A model generated the notes under the pieces. It had not been told where the DNA came from. It made no database searches and saw only the letters and a list, made by a program, of their open reading frames with translations. The position numbers and the translations under genes are program-made. Shown here piece after piece: positions 32,699-42,093 of a DNA stretch of 46,180 nt. Each line of letters starts with the position of its first letter. Position 1 is the first letter of the stretch. Origin of the DNA: an uncultured Propionivibrio sp. (GTDB lineage: Bacteria; Pseudomonadota; Gammaproteobacteria; Burkholderiales; Rhodocyclaceae); NCBI GenBank assembly GCA_937923255.1, contig CALAIL010000069.1, forward strand, positions 1-46,180. Direction: 5' to 3'.

Positions 32699-34063
32699 AT
32701 GCATACTCACAGATCTATTTTTGTAGCCACGGGCTTGATGCTGTTCGCACTGTTTTTCGGCGCGGGCAATTTGATTTTCCCCGCACTGATGGGGCAGCAG
32801 GCGGGGGATCACATTTTCGCTGCCATGAGCGGCTTTTTGCTGACCGGCGCCGGACTGCCCCTGCTGGGCGTTATCGCAGTCGGCTATTCCGGATCGCGCG
32901 ATGTACAGGATCTGGCATCGCGCGTTACGCCCTGGTACGGCACGCTGTTTGCCGTGATGCTGTATCTGGCGATTGGCCCCTTGTTCGCTATTCCGCGTAC
33001 AGCAACCGTATCCTTCGAAATCGGCGTCGCGCCCTTCCTCGGAGAACTTGATGAATACGGCAAAAGACTGTATTTGGTGGCCTTCTGTCTGCTCTTCTTC
33101 GGTGCGTCGTACTGGCTGTCAATTTCGCCGGGCAAGCTGGTCGACCGCATTGGCAAGGTGCTCACGCCGGCCCTGCTCCTGACCATCGCCATTCTGGTGA
33201 TCACCGCGGCCATCAAGCCGATGGCCGCGCCGCAGGCGCCGCAGGCCGCGAGCGGCTACGACACGCACGCACTGACCCAAGGCATCATCGCCGGTTACGA
33301 AACGATGGATGCGCTCGCTTCGCTGGTCTTCGCCATCATCGTTATCAGCAGCGTACGCAGCAAGGGCGTGTCGGATAAACGGCAAATGCTTAGCCTGACG
33401 ATGCGCGCCGGTTGCGTGGCGGCGCTTTGTCTGTCGGTGGTTTATGTTTTCATTGCCTATATGGGCGCGACCAGCGTTGGCGGTATCGGCCTGCAACAAA
33501 ACGGGGCGGTCGTACTCTCGAAAAGCGCTGAACATTACTTTGGCAATGCCGGCAAAATCTTGCTGGCCGTGATCGTGTTCCTTGCCTGCCTGTCTACCGC
33601 GGTCGGGCTGATCACTTCATGCTCGGGATATTTCAACCGCCTGCTGCCGCGATGCGCCTACCGCACCTGGGCCATCCTCTTCACGCTGGTGTCCTGCGGA
33701 CTCGCCAATGTCGGGCTCAACACCATCATCAAACTTTCTGTGCCCGCACTGATGTTGCTCTACCCGCTGACGATCGCTCTCATCGCACTCGCCCTGCTTC
33801 ATAATTTTTTTGGCGGCGGCCGCATCGTCTATATCTGCACGATGCTCGCGACGGGGACGGTCGCACTGTTTGACGGCTGGAAAGCATTTAGCGGCGTCGA
33901 GCACGGCCTGCCCATGCGCCTGCATGCGCTGTTTGGCGACTACCTGCCGCTATACGCCTCCGGCTTGGGCTGGGTAGTGCCGGCGCTGATCGGTTTTGGC
34001 ATTGGCATGGCCATAAAGATTCTGCAACGCCCCAGGCCAGCGATCGATTCCACACCGTCCTGA
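32699..34063 (+). CDS. brnQ: Branched-chain amino-acid carrier BrnQ (LIVCS family)
   Basis: This 454-aa protein has about 12 membrane helices and imports Leu, Ile and Val with Na+ or H+. The family N terminus is present: FVATGLMLFALFFGAGNLIF then PALMGQQAG, followed by LYLAIGPLFAIPRTATVSFE and later GYETMDALASLVFAIIVIS. The ATG at 32699 is assigned by homology of the N terminus (HRSIFVATGLM); upstream lies the hairpin-rich leader rather than a ribosome site, and the in-frame extension to 32615 would read through hairpin 2. It is monocistronic, convergent with sitD. Confidence 0.93.
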   Translation: MHTHRSIFVATGLMLFALFFGAGNLIFPALMGQQAGDHIFAAMSGFLLTGAGLPLLGVIAVGYSGSRDVQDLASRVTPWYGTLFAVMLYLAIGPLFAIPRTATVSFEIGVAPFLGELDEYGKRLYLVAFCLLFFGASYWLSISPGKLVDRIGKVLTPALLLTIAILVITAAIKPMAAPQAPQAASGYDTHALTQGIIAGYETMDALASLVFAIIVISSVRSKGVSDKRQMLSLTMRAGCVAALCLSVVYVFIAYMGATSVGGIGLQQNGAVVLSKSAEHYFGNAGKILLAVIVFLACLSTAVGLITSCSGYFNRLLPRCAYRTWAILFTLVSCGLANVGLNTIIKLSVPALMLLYPLTIALIALALLHNFFGGGRIVYICTMLATGTVALFDGWKAFSGVEHGLPMRLHALFGDYLPLYASGLGWVVPALIGFGIGMAIKILQRPRPAIDSTPS

Positions 34064-34091
34064 TTAGCGAAAAAACACAGAAACGCGCCGC

Positions 34092-34931
34092 TCATGCGTG
34101 CGATGGCATTCGGGTCTTTCTGTAATGCATGCCATAATGCAGCAACAGCATCAGAAAAAAGCCCGCCGCCTGACAAAGCACGATGCAGGCGCCCGTCGAG
34201 GCATCGAGCCGAAAGCTGATCAGCACGCCGGCGCAGGTGGCACACATTGAGAGCAGCGCGGCAACGATCAGCATGTGGTGAAAACGGCTGACCACCAATT
34301 GCGCGCTGATTCCGGGCGCAATCAGCATCGCCACCGCCAGTACAACGCCAACGGCCTGCATTGCGCCGACAGCAGTCAGCGCCAACAGCGCCAGCAGGCC
34401 GACATAAAGGAACGGCACGGACAGGCCACTGAGCCGTGCATGGGCGGCATCGAAAACGAACAACATGAAATCGCGCCATTTCAAGGCCAGCACAATCAGG
34501 ACCGTTAGGCAGATCCAGAGAACCTGCCAGCGCTGCCCGGGCTGCATGCCCAGCAGGTTGCCGAACAGAATGTGAGTCAAATGCTGGCCGCTATCGGCTT
34601 TCTGGAAAAGAATGATGCCGGCGGCAAACATACCGGAAAAAACGATGCCCAGTAGCGTATCGCTCTTCAGGACGCTGCGGTATTCGAGCCAGCCGGTCGT
34701 CAGTGCGCAAACAAGCGCGGCGCAGAACGCACCCAGCGCCAGCGGCCATCCAAAAACGGCTGCGATAACGATGCCGGGCAGAATGGCGTGCGAAATGGCA
34801 TCACCCATCAGCGCCCAGCCTTTGAGCACCAGGAAGCACGAAAGCATGGCGCAGGTCAATCCGAGCAGCAAGGCAACCCAGAGCGCTTGCTGCATGAACG
34901 GATAATGAAATGCCTCCAGCCAGCCGCTCAT
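34092..34931 (-). CDS. sitD: Mn/Fe ABC transporter permease SitD
   Basis: This 279-aa ABC-3 family permease has 7-8 helices. It carries CFLVLKGWALMGDAISHAIL, the conserved segment of the family, near the N terminus, and GVVLAVAMLIAPGISAQLVV. It forms a pair with SitC and overlaps its stop by 4 nt (ATGA). Two distinct permeases plus a SitA-type binding protein indicate a Sit/Yfe manganese-iron importer rather than ZnuABC, which has one permease. It is the last gene of the operon; brnQ converges on it 28 nt away. Confidence 0.9.
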   Translation of the reverse strand: MSGWLEAFHYPFMQQALWVALLLGLTCAMLSCFLVLKGWALMGDAISHAILPGIVIAAVFGWPLALGAFCAALVCALTTGWLEYRSVLKSDTLLGIVFSGMFAAGIILFQKADSGQHLTHILFGNLLGMQPGQRWQVLWICLTVLIVLALKWRDFMLFVFDAAHARLSGLSVPFLYVGLLALLALTAVGAMQAVGVVLAVAMLIAPGISAQLVVSRFHHMLIVAALLSMCATCAGVLISFRLDASTGACIVLCQAAGFFLMLLLHYGMHYRKTRMPSHA

Positions 34932-35815
34932 ACGCTGCCCTCCTCACCGTATCGGACGGGCGCTGCGCATTGCAGTCGATGAGCGCTCTTCGTCTGCGTC
35001 GCACGGTGTACGGCGAGATGCTTGACGGCAAAAACCAGCAGAAACAAAAAACTTTGTAAAACGACGATGACCGCGCCGGTCGCAGCATCAAGAAAATAAC
35101 TGGCATAGGCGCCGACAACGGCTGTGACGACACCAATGATCAGCGCGCAGATCAGCACGCGACCGAAACGGTCGGTCATCAAGAAAGCCGTTGCGCCCGG
35201 CGTAATCAGCAAAGCAATGACTAAAATGGCGCCGACAGTCTGCAAAGCGGCCACAACGGCTGCACTGACCAGCGCAAAAAACAGCCATTGCAGGCGGCGC
35301 ACCGGCAGACCTGTGGTCACGGCCTGCACGTCGTCAAAAAACAGCAGCATGAAATCCCGCCACTTCAGCGCCAGAATCAGCAAGGAAATGCCGGCAATGG
35401 CCAGCATCTGCCACAGGTCACTGTCGGCAATACCCAGGATATTGCCGTAAATCACGGCCTGCAAATCCACTGCCGTCGGATACAGCGAAATGATCAGCAA
35501 ACCCGTAGCAAAAAATACGGAGAACACAAAACCGATCACTGCGTCCTGCCTCAGCATCAGCAGGCGACGCAACACCAGCATGGCGGCGGCGGCGAACAGC
35601 CCAGTGGTAAACGCCCCCAGTGCGTAAGGCAACTGCCACAAATAGGCCACGGCGACGCCCGGCACGACGGCATGCGAAAGTGCATCGCCAATCAGCGACC
35701 AACCCTTGAGTAAAAGAAACACGGAAAGTAACGCGCAGACGCAACCGATCAAGGCGCTGCAAAACAACGCCTTGAGCATAAAGTCATAGTGCAAAGGCTC
35801 AAGCAGAAAATTCAT
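34928..35815 (-). CDS. sitC: Mn/Fe ABC transporter permease SitC
   Basis: This 295-aa ABC-3 permease is paralogous to SitD (CVFLLLKGWSLIGDALSHAV is replaced here by LLSVFLLLKGWSLIGDALSH, then GVAVAYLWQL). Other conserved parts are WRDFMLLFFDDVQAVTTGLP and TVGAILVIALLITPGATAFL. It starts 38 nt after sitB. The C-terminal tail beyond the last helix (residues ~265-295) is hydrophilic and longer than in SitD. Confidence 0.9.
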   Translation of the reverse strand: MNFLLEPLHYDFMLKALFCSALIGCVCALLSVFLLLKGWSLIGDALSHAVVPGVAVAYLWQLPYALGAFTTGLFAAAAMLVLRRLLMLRQDAVIGFVFSVFFATGLLIISLYPTAVDLQAVIYGNILGIADSDLWQMLAIAGISLLILALKWRDFMLLFFDDVQAVTTGLPVRRLQWLFFALVSAAVVAALQTVGAILVIALLITPGATAFLMTDRFGRVLICALIIGVVTAVVGAYASYFLDAATGAVIVVLQSFLFLLVFAVKHLAVHRATQTKSAHRLQCAAPVRYGEEGSV

Positions 35816-35853
35816 GGCGCATCACCTGGGAGAATGATTCCGGCCACAGACCA

Positions 35854-36693
35854 TCAAGCCTGCCCACCAAAAAAGACGACCGGATGTTCGTCATCGCTGA
35901 CAATACGCACCTGCGGCGCGGTTTCACCGAGACCAATATTCTTGAGCATGCCGCCAAAGGTGCGCTCCAGATTGTCTACCGTATAAACATCCGCCACTGA
36001 TCCGCAGGCAATGACGGTGCGGTTGAGCAGCACCACTTCGTTGCAGTAGCGTGGCACCGCCCCCAGGTTGTGCGTGGAAACCAACATCAAATATCCCTGC
36101 TCACGCAGCGCCTGCAACAGGTCCATCACCGCATATTCCGTTTGCACATCGACGCCGGTAAAAGGTTCATCGAGCAGAATGACGCGACTCTCCTGCGCCA
36201 GCGCACGCGCCAGGAATACCCGTTTTTTCTGGCCTCCGGAGAGTGCGCCGATCTGACGCTCGGCAAGATCGGCAATGCCCATGCGCTCCATTGCCGCGTG
36301 TACCGCCATGCGGTCGGCATCGTGCGGCCGACGCAGCGGCCCCATATGGCCGTAACGTCCCAGCATAACGACATCCTTGACCAGGATTGGAAAATGCCAG
36401 TCGATATTTTCGCTCTGCGGTACATAGGCAACGCTGTTGCGTTTGAGCGCCTGCGCCACGGGCAAGCCGTTGATCCGCACCGACCCCTTCTGCGGATGCA
36501 CGATGCCGATAATGGCGTTGAACAGAGTGGATTTGCCGCTGCCATTGACGCCAACCAACGCACAGGTCACCCCGCCGCGCAGAGAAAACGATACATCGTG
36601 AATAGCGCGGTGTCCGTTCGGATACGTTACAGCGATATCCGCCACTTCCAGTGAAGTGTTAAGCGAAGTGTCGGTCATTTCATCCGGAGTCAT
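35854..36693 (-). CDS. sitB: Mn/Fe ABC transporter ATP-binding protein SitB
   Basis: This 279-aa ATPase has Walker [17 protein letters not shown]-loop [12 protein letters not shown] (the SitB/ZnuC-type QSEDIDW motif), signature [15 protein letters not shown], Walker [14 protein letters not shown] and H-loop LVSTHNL. The first ATG (36693) and a second at 36678 with GGATG upstream are both possible; the domain starts at residue ~15. A 336-nt spacer separates it from sitA, unusually long within a metal-importer operon, so it may have its own promoter or a processing site. Confidence 0.92.
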   Translation of the reverse strand: MTPDEMTDTSLNTSLEVADIAVTYPNGHRAIHDVSFSLRGGVTCALVGVNGSGKSTLFNAIIGIVHPQKGSVRINGLPVAQALKRNSVAYVPQSENIDWHFPILVKDVVMLGRYGHMGPLRRPHDADRMAVHAAMERMGIADLAERQIGALSGGQKKRVFLARALAQESRVILLDEPFTGVDVQTEYAVMDLLQALREQGYLMLVSTHNLGAVPRYCNEVVLLNRTVIACGSVADVYTVDNLERTFGGMLKNIGLGETAPQVRIVSDDEHPVVFFGGQA

Positions 36694-37030
36694 GATCAGC
36701 AGGCAAATTCCATCATTAATTTCGGCGATTCTGGAACCCGCAAAGCGCAGTTGCGAAGCTTTAAAAAGCTGGCAAACATGACGCCTGTGAGGTTCATTCC
36801 AGTTCCTTTATTTCAATTGCGCGCGTTTCTCTCCAGTCCATTTACAACGGTGATCTCAATCAGCAGCCAAGCCGTTTTCAGATTTCCAATCATTCGCAGT
36901 ATCGGTTTCGTTCAGACCAAACTGCTCATGCCTACACCCTTCGCTACTGATATCGCCCGCCCCGGACAAAACTTCAATGCAGCCACAGAGCAACGGCCTT
37001 TTAGGCACTGAATTGAGGACGCAGGCAGAG
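36694..37030. other. Long spacer between sitA and sitB
   Basis: 337 bases with no supported gene; the plus-strand frame 36751-37011 has no ribosome site and no recognisable product. An AGCTTT-AA-AAAGCT palindrome occurs near 36757-36770. It might contain a sitB promoter or a transcript-processing hairpin. Confidence 0.35.
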
Positions 37031-37936
37031 TCACTTCGCCTCCAAACCTTTCATCACGGTGTCCGTTGTCACACGCAGAAGATCAAGGAAAGTCGGTACC
37101 GGGCCATTCGCAGCAGAAAGCGAATCTACGTAGAGCACACCGCCATAGCGCGCGCCGCTTTCCTTGGCGACCTGCTTCGCCGGTTTGTCGGATACCGTAC
37201 TTTCGCTGAAAACCACCGGAATCTTATTTTTACGCACCGTTTCGATTAGCGCGGAAACCTGCTGCGGCGTACCTTGCTGCTCGGCGTTGATCGGCCACAA
37301 ATATGCTTCACGCAATCCCAAGTCGCGCGCCAGATAGCTGAATGCGCCTTCGCTCGTCACCAGCCAGCGCTGCTCGGCAGGCACCCGTTCGACGCGTTTA
37401 CGCAATTCACCGTCCATCGCATTGAGCTTTTCCCGGTAAGCCTGCGCCCGGCTGTGGTAACCGGCCGCATGTTTTGGATCATGCTTCACCAGCGCGGCTT
37501 CGATATTGTCGACATAGATCCGCGCATTGGCGACCGACATCCAGGCGTGCGGATTCGGCTTGCCATCGTATTCACCGCCCCGGATTGACATGGGGGTAAC
37601 GCCCGCGGTCACAACCACGGAAGGCACATTCTTCACGTTGGAAAAAAAGCGCTCGAACCAAACCTCCAGGTTCAGCCCATTCCATAAAACCAGATCGGCC
37701 TGCTGCGCCCTGATCAAGTCTTGCGGCGTCGGTTCGTAATTGTGAATTTCAGCCCCCGGCTTGGTAATGGAAAGCACTCTGGCGTCGTTGCCGGCAACAT
37801 TTTTTGCCATATCGGCAATCACGGTGAACGTCGTCACTACGGTAAATGGCTTGCTGGACGCAGAGACCTGCCCACATAAAGCCAAGGCTGAAACCGCCAT
37901 CAACACACGCGCACATGCACGGATATATGGATACAT
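37031..37936 (-). CDS. sitA: Mn/Fe ABC transporter substrate-binding protein SitA
   Basis: This 301-aa protein has signal peptide YIRACARVLMAVSALALCGQ with cleavage near VSAS. Mature SitA/YfeA features are TTFTVIADMAKNVAGND, GAEIHNYEPTPQDLIRAQQA, WNGLNLEVWFERFF, GKPNPHAWMS, TSEGAFSYLARDLGL and VFSESTVSDKPAKQ, supplying the His-His-Glu-Asp/Glu metal ligands. There is no lipobox. ATG 37936 has AAGGAG seven bases upstream, an excellent site. The His-rich loop of ZnuA is absent, which supports Mn/Fe over Zn. It is the first gene of sitABCD and is preceded by a strong Fur box. Confidence 0.93.
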   Translation of the reverse strand: MYPYIRACARVLMAVSALALCGQVSASSKPFTVVTTFTVIADMAKNVAGNDARVLSITKPGAEIHNYEPTPQDLIRAQQADLVLWNGLNLEVWFERFFSNVKNVPSVVVTAGVTPMSIRGGEYDGKPNPHAWMSVANARIYVDNIEAALVKHDPKHAAGYHSRAQAYREKLNAMDGELRKRVERVPAEQRWLVTSEGAFSYLARDLGLREAYLWPINAEQQGTPQQVSALIETVRKNKIPVVFSESTVSDKPAKQVAKESGARYGGVLYVDSLSAANGPVPTFLDLLRVTTDTVMKGLEAK

Positions 37937-37984
37937 ACACACACTCCTTTTCTTGATTTTTGAAATTCTAAAAAACCAGGGAAA

Positions 37985-38006
37985 GATCCTTTTCCTAAAA
38001 AGGATC
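37985..38006. other. Hairpin in the sitA leader
   Basis: A 9-bp perfect stem GATCCTTTT / AAAAGGATC with a 4-nt loop lies between the Fur box and the sitA ribosome site. It could stabilise or attenuate the transcript. Confidence 0.55.
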
Positions 38007-38014
38007 AACGCACG

Positions 38015-38035
38015 AAATGATAATTCTTATCATTT
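38015..38035. promoter_or_regulatory. Fur box of the sitABCD operon
   Basis: A perfect inverted repeat with 9-nt arms AAATGATAA and TTATCATTT around TTC. The inner 15 nt match the 7-1-7 Fur motif at 14 positions. It lies about 80 nt upstream of the sitA ATG. An MntR site is the alternative, as palindromes of this type occur in both. Confidence 0.8.
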
Positions 38036-38207
38036 GAAAATGCAAACCAGATGATGATTCGACACGAAAGCCGCAAGAAGTACATTGAGCGGATTGATTA
38101 ATTATCAGGATTACCGGGTGGCAGCCGATCGCCGGAGCTGCTCTGGGCACGATATTTATTTCAGGCGTGCCGGCTGTCAAACGTGCTGCGTTTTTCCGCG
38201 GGCACCT

Positions 38208-39524
38208 TTAGCGGCGTTTAGCGGCGGATTCCGACTCAGCCGGCAAAGGAGAAAGCAGCACTTTATCAACACGGTTTTTATCCATGTCGATGACTTCGAA
38301 ACGGTAGCCGGCCGCCTCAAAATAATCTCCGGCGATGGGGATGCGGCCGAGTACGAACATCATCAAGCCCCCCAGCGTGTTGAAAGCATTTTCATCTTCG
38401 CCAGGCAGATCATCCTCGATACCAGAAAGCTGTTTGACGCGCTCAATGGCCAAACCACCGTCGATCAGCCACGAACCGTCCGCGCGTTGAACGGCCTCCT
38501 GTTCCTCATCGATATCCGAAGACGGCACTTCACCGACAATGGCGGTCAATACGTCCGTCAGCGTCACCAGGCCTTCCAACTCACCATACTCATCGACAAT
38601 CAACGCACACTGCTCGCGCGCCTTGCGGAAATTCTCAAGCAGATGCGTTGTCGTCACCCCCTCCGGAACATACAACGGCCGGCGCAAAAAGCGTTCGATA
38701 TTGAGTTTTTCGCCAGCCAGCGCCGGCTGGAGCAGATCCACCGTGCGTAGAATACCAACGACCTGGGAGAGATCATCACGGCAAACAACGATACGCGTAT
38801 AAGGGCTTTCCGCCACGCGGGCGCGGATCTGCGCTTCCGGCGCATCCAGGTCGAGCGCGTAAATATCGTTGCGGTGCGTCATGATCGAGGCAATCCGCTG
38901 CTCATCCAGACGCAGCACGTTGGAAACGATCGTCTGTTCGCTTTCGTGGAAAACGCCGGCCTCTGCCCCCTGTTCCATCAACACGTTGATTTCATCGTCG
39001 GTTACGGGGGGTTCAGCGCGCTGCCGCGCCCCCAGCAGATGCAGCACCAGTCCGGAAGAAGCAGAAAGCAGCCAGACCAGCGGTTTGCCAATCTTGGCCA
39101 GCACGCCCATCGGCGGCGCGATCAGGGCGGCAATCCGCTCAGGCGCCAACAAGCCGAGACGCTTGGGCACCAGCTCACCAATGATGATCGAAAAATAAGT
39201 GAGCGCGACGACGACGACTGTCAGGGCAATTCCGCGCGCATAAGGGGCCAGCCCCGGCCATTGGGACAACCATTCAGTCAGCGGCGCAGCCAGCGTATTT
39301 TCCCCGATGGCGCCGCTCAGAATACCGACGGTGGTAATACCCACCTGGATCGTCGATAAAAAGCCCGATGGTTCATTGCTCAGCGCCAGTGCCGCTTGTG
39401 CACCCGGACTACCGTCATCGGCCAGTTTCTGCAAACGCGCCTTGCGCGCCGAAACGACGGCGATCTCGGACATGGCAAAAACACCATTGATGCAGATCAA
39501 AAGAAACAGCAGCAGGAGATCCAT
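38208..39524 (-). CDS. CNNM/CBS-domain protein, CorC/HlyC family
   Basis: This 438-aa protein has an N-terminal DUF21/CNNM membrane domain with three or four helices (LLLLFLLICINGVFAMSEIA, then TIQVGITTVGILSGAIGENT), a pair of CBS domains (IMTHRNDIYALDLD and CALIVDEYGELEGLVTLTDV), and a C-terminal CorC_HlyC domain (GDYFEAAGYRFEVIDMDKNR). The family is annotated as haemolysin-like or magnesium/cobalt efflux; relatives act in Mg2+ homeostasis. It is complete and normal in length. It sits alone on the minus strand between sitA and sspB. Confidence 0.9.
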   Translation of the reverse strand: MDLLLLFLLICINGVFAMSEIAVVSARKARLQKLADDGSPGAQAALALSNEPSGFLSTIQVGITTVGILSGAIGENTLAAPLTEWLSQWPGLAPYARGIALTVVVVALTYFSIIIGELVPKRLGLLAPERIAALIAPPMGVLAKIGKPLVWLLSASSGLVLHLLGARQRAEPPVTDDEINVLMEQGAEAGVFHESEQTIVSNVLRLDEQRIASIMTHRNDIYALDLDAPEAQIRARVAESPYTRIVVCRDDLSQVVGILRTVDLLQPALAGEKLNIERFLRRPLYVPEGVTTTHLLENFRKAREQCALIVDEYGELEGLVTLTDVLTAIVGEVPSSDIDEEQEAVQRADGSWLIDGGLAIERVKQLSGIEDDLPGEDENAFNTLGGLMMFVLGRIPIAGDYFEAAGYRFEVIDMDKNRVDKVLLSPLPAESESAAKRR

Positions 39525-39688
39525 GGCCGCAACCGTGAGGCTATCTCAACAAAGATCCGTTGCCATATGGCGCTATCGCGTTCATGGTCTCTGGGAGCCT
39601 GTCTATATCCTGCAACGGTGACGATGTACCTCGACTGATAGGCACAACGACGGCGATACGACGGTATCCGGGGAATACCCTGCCCATC

Positions 39689-40180
39689 TTATTTAATGCG
39701 CTGCAGCTTTGGACGCCCGGAAGGTGGTAATGGCGCGCCGTCATCATCATGACCATCATCACCGTTCCGGCCTTCATGACTCGTCAATTTAGGCGCAACG
39801 GCATCAGATCCCCGATCGAGCGACATTTTCTGATCCGTTTCCTGCGCATCATTTTGGGCGGGGCTGCTTTTTTCGTACTCAAAGGCCATGCCATGACCAT
39901 TTTCCCGTGCATAGATGGCGACAACATTGCCTACCGGAATCAGGATATCCCGCGGCACACCACCGAAACGCGCCTGAAAAGAAATTTCTTCATTACCGAT
40001 GTTGAGTCGGTTCGTTGCCTCATAATCGATGTTCAGAACGATGTGTCCATCGCGCACGAACTCGCGCGGCACGCGTGCCCATTCATCGGCGACGACAGTG
40101 ATATAGGGCGTAAACCCATGATCGCAACACCATTCATGGAGGGCCCGGATGAAATAAGAACGGGTCGATGGAAGGCTCAC
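39689..40180 (-). CDS. sspB: ClpXP protease specificity-enhancing factor SspB
   Basis: This 163-aa adaptor delivers ssrA-tagged proteins to ClpXP. The folded domain (residues 1-~105) has STRSYFIRALHEWCCDHGFT then PYITVV, NIGNEEISFQARFGGVPRDI and PVGNVVAIYARENGHGMAFE. A flexible acidic tail ends in the ClpX-binding motif RPKLQRIK. The start is GTG 40180; AGGAG lies about 12 nt upstream, further than usual. It follows sspA after 39 nt and is probably co-transcribed with it. Confidence 0.93.
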   Translation of the reverse strand: MSLPSTRSYFIRALHEWCCDHGFTPYITVVADEWARVPREFVRDGHIVLNIDYEATNRLNIGNEEISFQARFGGVPRDILIPVGNVVAIYARENGHGMAFEYEKSSPAQNDAQETDQKMSLDRGSDAVAPKLTSHEGRNGDDGHDDDGAPLPPSGRPKLQRIK

Positions 40181-40219
40181 GGCGTCTATGGCTCCTGCGG
40201 AAAAATAGGCACCGACGGT

Positions 40220-40819
40220 TTAACGCCGCATGGCCTTTTCGGAAGGCGTCAGCGCATCAATATACCCCTGACGGCTGAAAATCCGTTCAGCGTATTTCAT
40301 CAGCGGCGCCGCCGATTTCGGCAAATCGATACCATAGTGTTCAAGCCGCCAAAGCAAGGGAGCAATGGCCACATCGAGCATCGAGAATTCCTCGCCCAGC
40401 ATATGCTTCTGCTTAACGAAAAGCGGCGCCATCTCGATCAGGCGTTCACGGATGATCTGGCGCGCCTTTTCCGCTGTCTTGAGATTATTTTTTTCCAGCG
40501 GTTCGATATAGGCGAATATTTCGCGCTCCATGCTAACCAGCAACTGACGCGCGCGCGCGCGCATGATCGGATCGGGCGGCATTAACTGAGGATGTGGGAA
40601 ACGCTCGTCAATATACTCATTGATTATGTTCGGCTCATATAGAATCAGGTCACGCTCGACGAGCACCGGCACCCGACCATACGGATTGACGGCGGCAATG
40701 TCATCGGCCTTGGCAAACAGATCGACATCGACAACCTGAAAATCCATGCCCTTTTCGTAAAGCACGATGCGGCAACGCTGGCTGAACGGGCATGTCGTGC
40801 CCGAATATAAAATCATCAT
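40220..40819 (-). CDS. sspA: Stringent starvation protein A (GST-fold)
   Basis: This 199-aa GST-like protein associates with RNA polymerase and lacks ordinary GST activity. The N-terminal thioredoxin-like domain reads SGTTCPFSQRCRIVLYEKGM, with NPYGRVPVLVERDLILYEPN, the SspA hallmark (NPYxxVPxLxER). The C-terminal helical domain has FSMLDVAIAPLLWRLEHYGI. ATG 40819 (MMILYSG) with GGAT upstream begins the domain. Codons within the stretch encoding RARARQ form a 15-nt run of alternating CG (40548-40562). It is paired with sspB as in many proteobacteria. Confidence 0.93.
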   Translation of the reverse strand: MMILYSGTTCPFSQRCRIVLYEKGMDFQVVDVDLFAKADDIAAVNPYGRVPVLVERDLILYEPNIINEYIDERFPHPQLMPPDPIMRARARQLLVSMEREIFAYIEPLEKNNLKTAEKARQIIRERLIEMAPLFVKQKHMLGEEFSMLDVAIAPLLWRLEHYGIDLPKSAAPLMKYAERIFSRQGYIDALTPSEKAMRR

Positions 40820-41099
40820 GGTTATCCGTATCCCAAAAACACGCCCGTAAACGCCGGCTGCAAAGCGCACTCACCCCCTTTGGCGATGAGCGCAACGGCA
40901 AACCTGGCCGATCAGCGCCGGTCTATGTCGCTCATTTGCTCATCAAACTGCACTCACGCTTGAAGCCCGGCAAAATGTAAAACGCCATGCGATACCCCTC
41001 AATCCATGGCTGGGGCCGATTATACGCCAGCCCTATCGGCAAATGAAGGAGGGACGCCGGGCAGAAACAGCGTGAGGATTCGATGACGGCTTCGGCGTG

Positions 41100-41702
41100 C
41101 TACTCCGACAGCGCCCGGCGCTCGCGCAAAGCCTGCGCTAATGTCCCCGCATCGACGAATTCCAGTTCGCCGCCAACCGGCACGCCGCGGGCAATGCGCG
41201 ACACCCGGATAGCGCGGCTTTTCAGCATCTCGGTCAGATAATGCGCCGTCACCTCACCCTCATTGGTAAAGTTGGTCGCCAGAATTACTTCCTTGACGAT
41301 GCCATCACAGACGCGCGCCAGCAGACGCTCCAGCCGTAATTCGCGCGGCCCTACGCCATCCAGTGGCGAAACCCGCCCCATCAACACGTAATACAGACCG
41401 GAATAGGCTTGTGTCTGCTCCATCATGTTCATGTCAACGGGCGTTTCGACAATGCACAGCAGCGAAGGGTCGCGGCGCGGCGAGGCGCACCGCTCACACA
41501 GCTCACTTTCGGTCAATGTGTTACAGCGCTGGCAATGACGCAGGGCGAGCAGCGCGCGTTGCAAGGCGTCGGCCAGATTCTGTGCGCCCGGCCGATCGCG
41601 CTGCATCAGGTGATACGCCATGCGCTGCGCCGATTTTGGCCCGATACCTGGCAGACAGCGCAGCGCCTCAATCAAGGCTTCGAGACTTGAAACCGTGGTC
41701 AT
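41100..41702 (-). CDS. recR: Recombination protein RecR
   Basis: This 200-aa protein has an N-terminal helix-hairpin-helix ([19 protein letters not shown]), a four-cysteine zinc finger ([16 protein letters not shown]), a Toprim domain ([27 protein letters not shown]), and a C-terminal Walker-like segment with [20 protein letters not shown]. It works with RecO/RecF to load RecA at gaps. The ATG overlaps the ybaB stop by one base (TGATG), so the genes are coupled. It is the last gene of dnaX-ybaB-recR. Confidence 0.95.
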   Translation of the reverse strand: MTTVSSLEALIEALRCLPGIGPKSAQRMAYHLMQRDRPGAQNLADALQRALLALRHCQRCNTLTESELCERCASPRRDPSLLCIVETPVDMNMMEQTQAYSGLYYVLMGRVSPLDGVGPRELRLERLLARVCDGIVKEVILATNFTNEGEVTAHYLTEMLKSRAIRVSRIARGVPVGGELEFVDAGTLAQALRERRALSE

Positions 41703-42025
41703 CAGAACGGCAACTTCATACCGGGCGGCAAATTCAGGCCGGCGGCAAATCCCGCCATACGTTCCTGCGAGATCTGTTCGGCACGACGCACGGCATCGTT
41801 GAATGCCGCCGCAATGAGATCTTCCAGCATTTCGCGGTCATCCATCGCCGATGCGTCGATCGCGACACGGCGCACATCATGCGCGCAGGTCATCGTCACC
41901 TTGACCATACCGGCGCCGGACTGCCCCTCGACCTCGACCTGCGCCAACTGCTCCTGCGCCTTCCTCATGTTTTCCTGCATTTGCTGCGCCTGCTTCATCA
42001 GGCCGGCAATTCCACCTTTCATCAT
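41702..42025 (-). CDS. ybaB: YbaB/EbfC nucleoid-associated protein
   Basis: This 107-aa DNA-binding dimer begins [20 protein letters not shown], followed by [20 protein letters not shown] and [17 protein letters not shown], all family hallmarks. It ends [15 protein letters not shown]. It is encoded between dnaX and recR, the conserved order in proteobacteria. Confidence 0.95.
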   Translation of the reverse strand: MMKGGIAGLMKQAQQMQENMRKAQEQLAQVEVEGQSGAGMVKVTMTCAHDVRRVAIDASAMDDREMLEDLIAAAFNDAVRRAEQISQERMAGFAAGLNLPPGMKLPF

Positions 42026-42093
42026 GCTGTATACCTCGTATCGGGAATGTTGAAGGGTATGAATGGTACGTCGTGATCCATATCATGCTTGCA

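Noticed and set aside
36751..37011. 86-codon plus-strand frame between sitB and sitA
   Set aside because: No ribosome site, no recognisable domain, and antisense to the probable operon transcript.
40548..40562. Alternating CG run in sspA as a phase-variation tract
   Set aside because: It encodes the Arg-Ala repeat RARAR in a conserved charged helix, and slippage would inactivate an important regulator; coding bias explains it.
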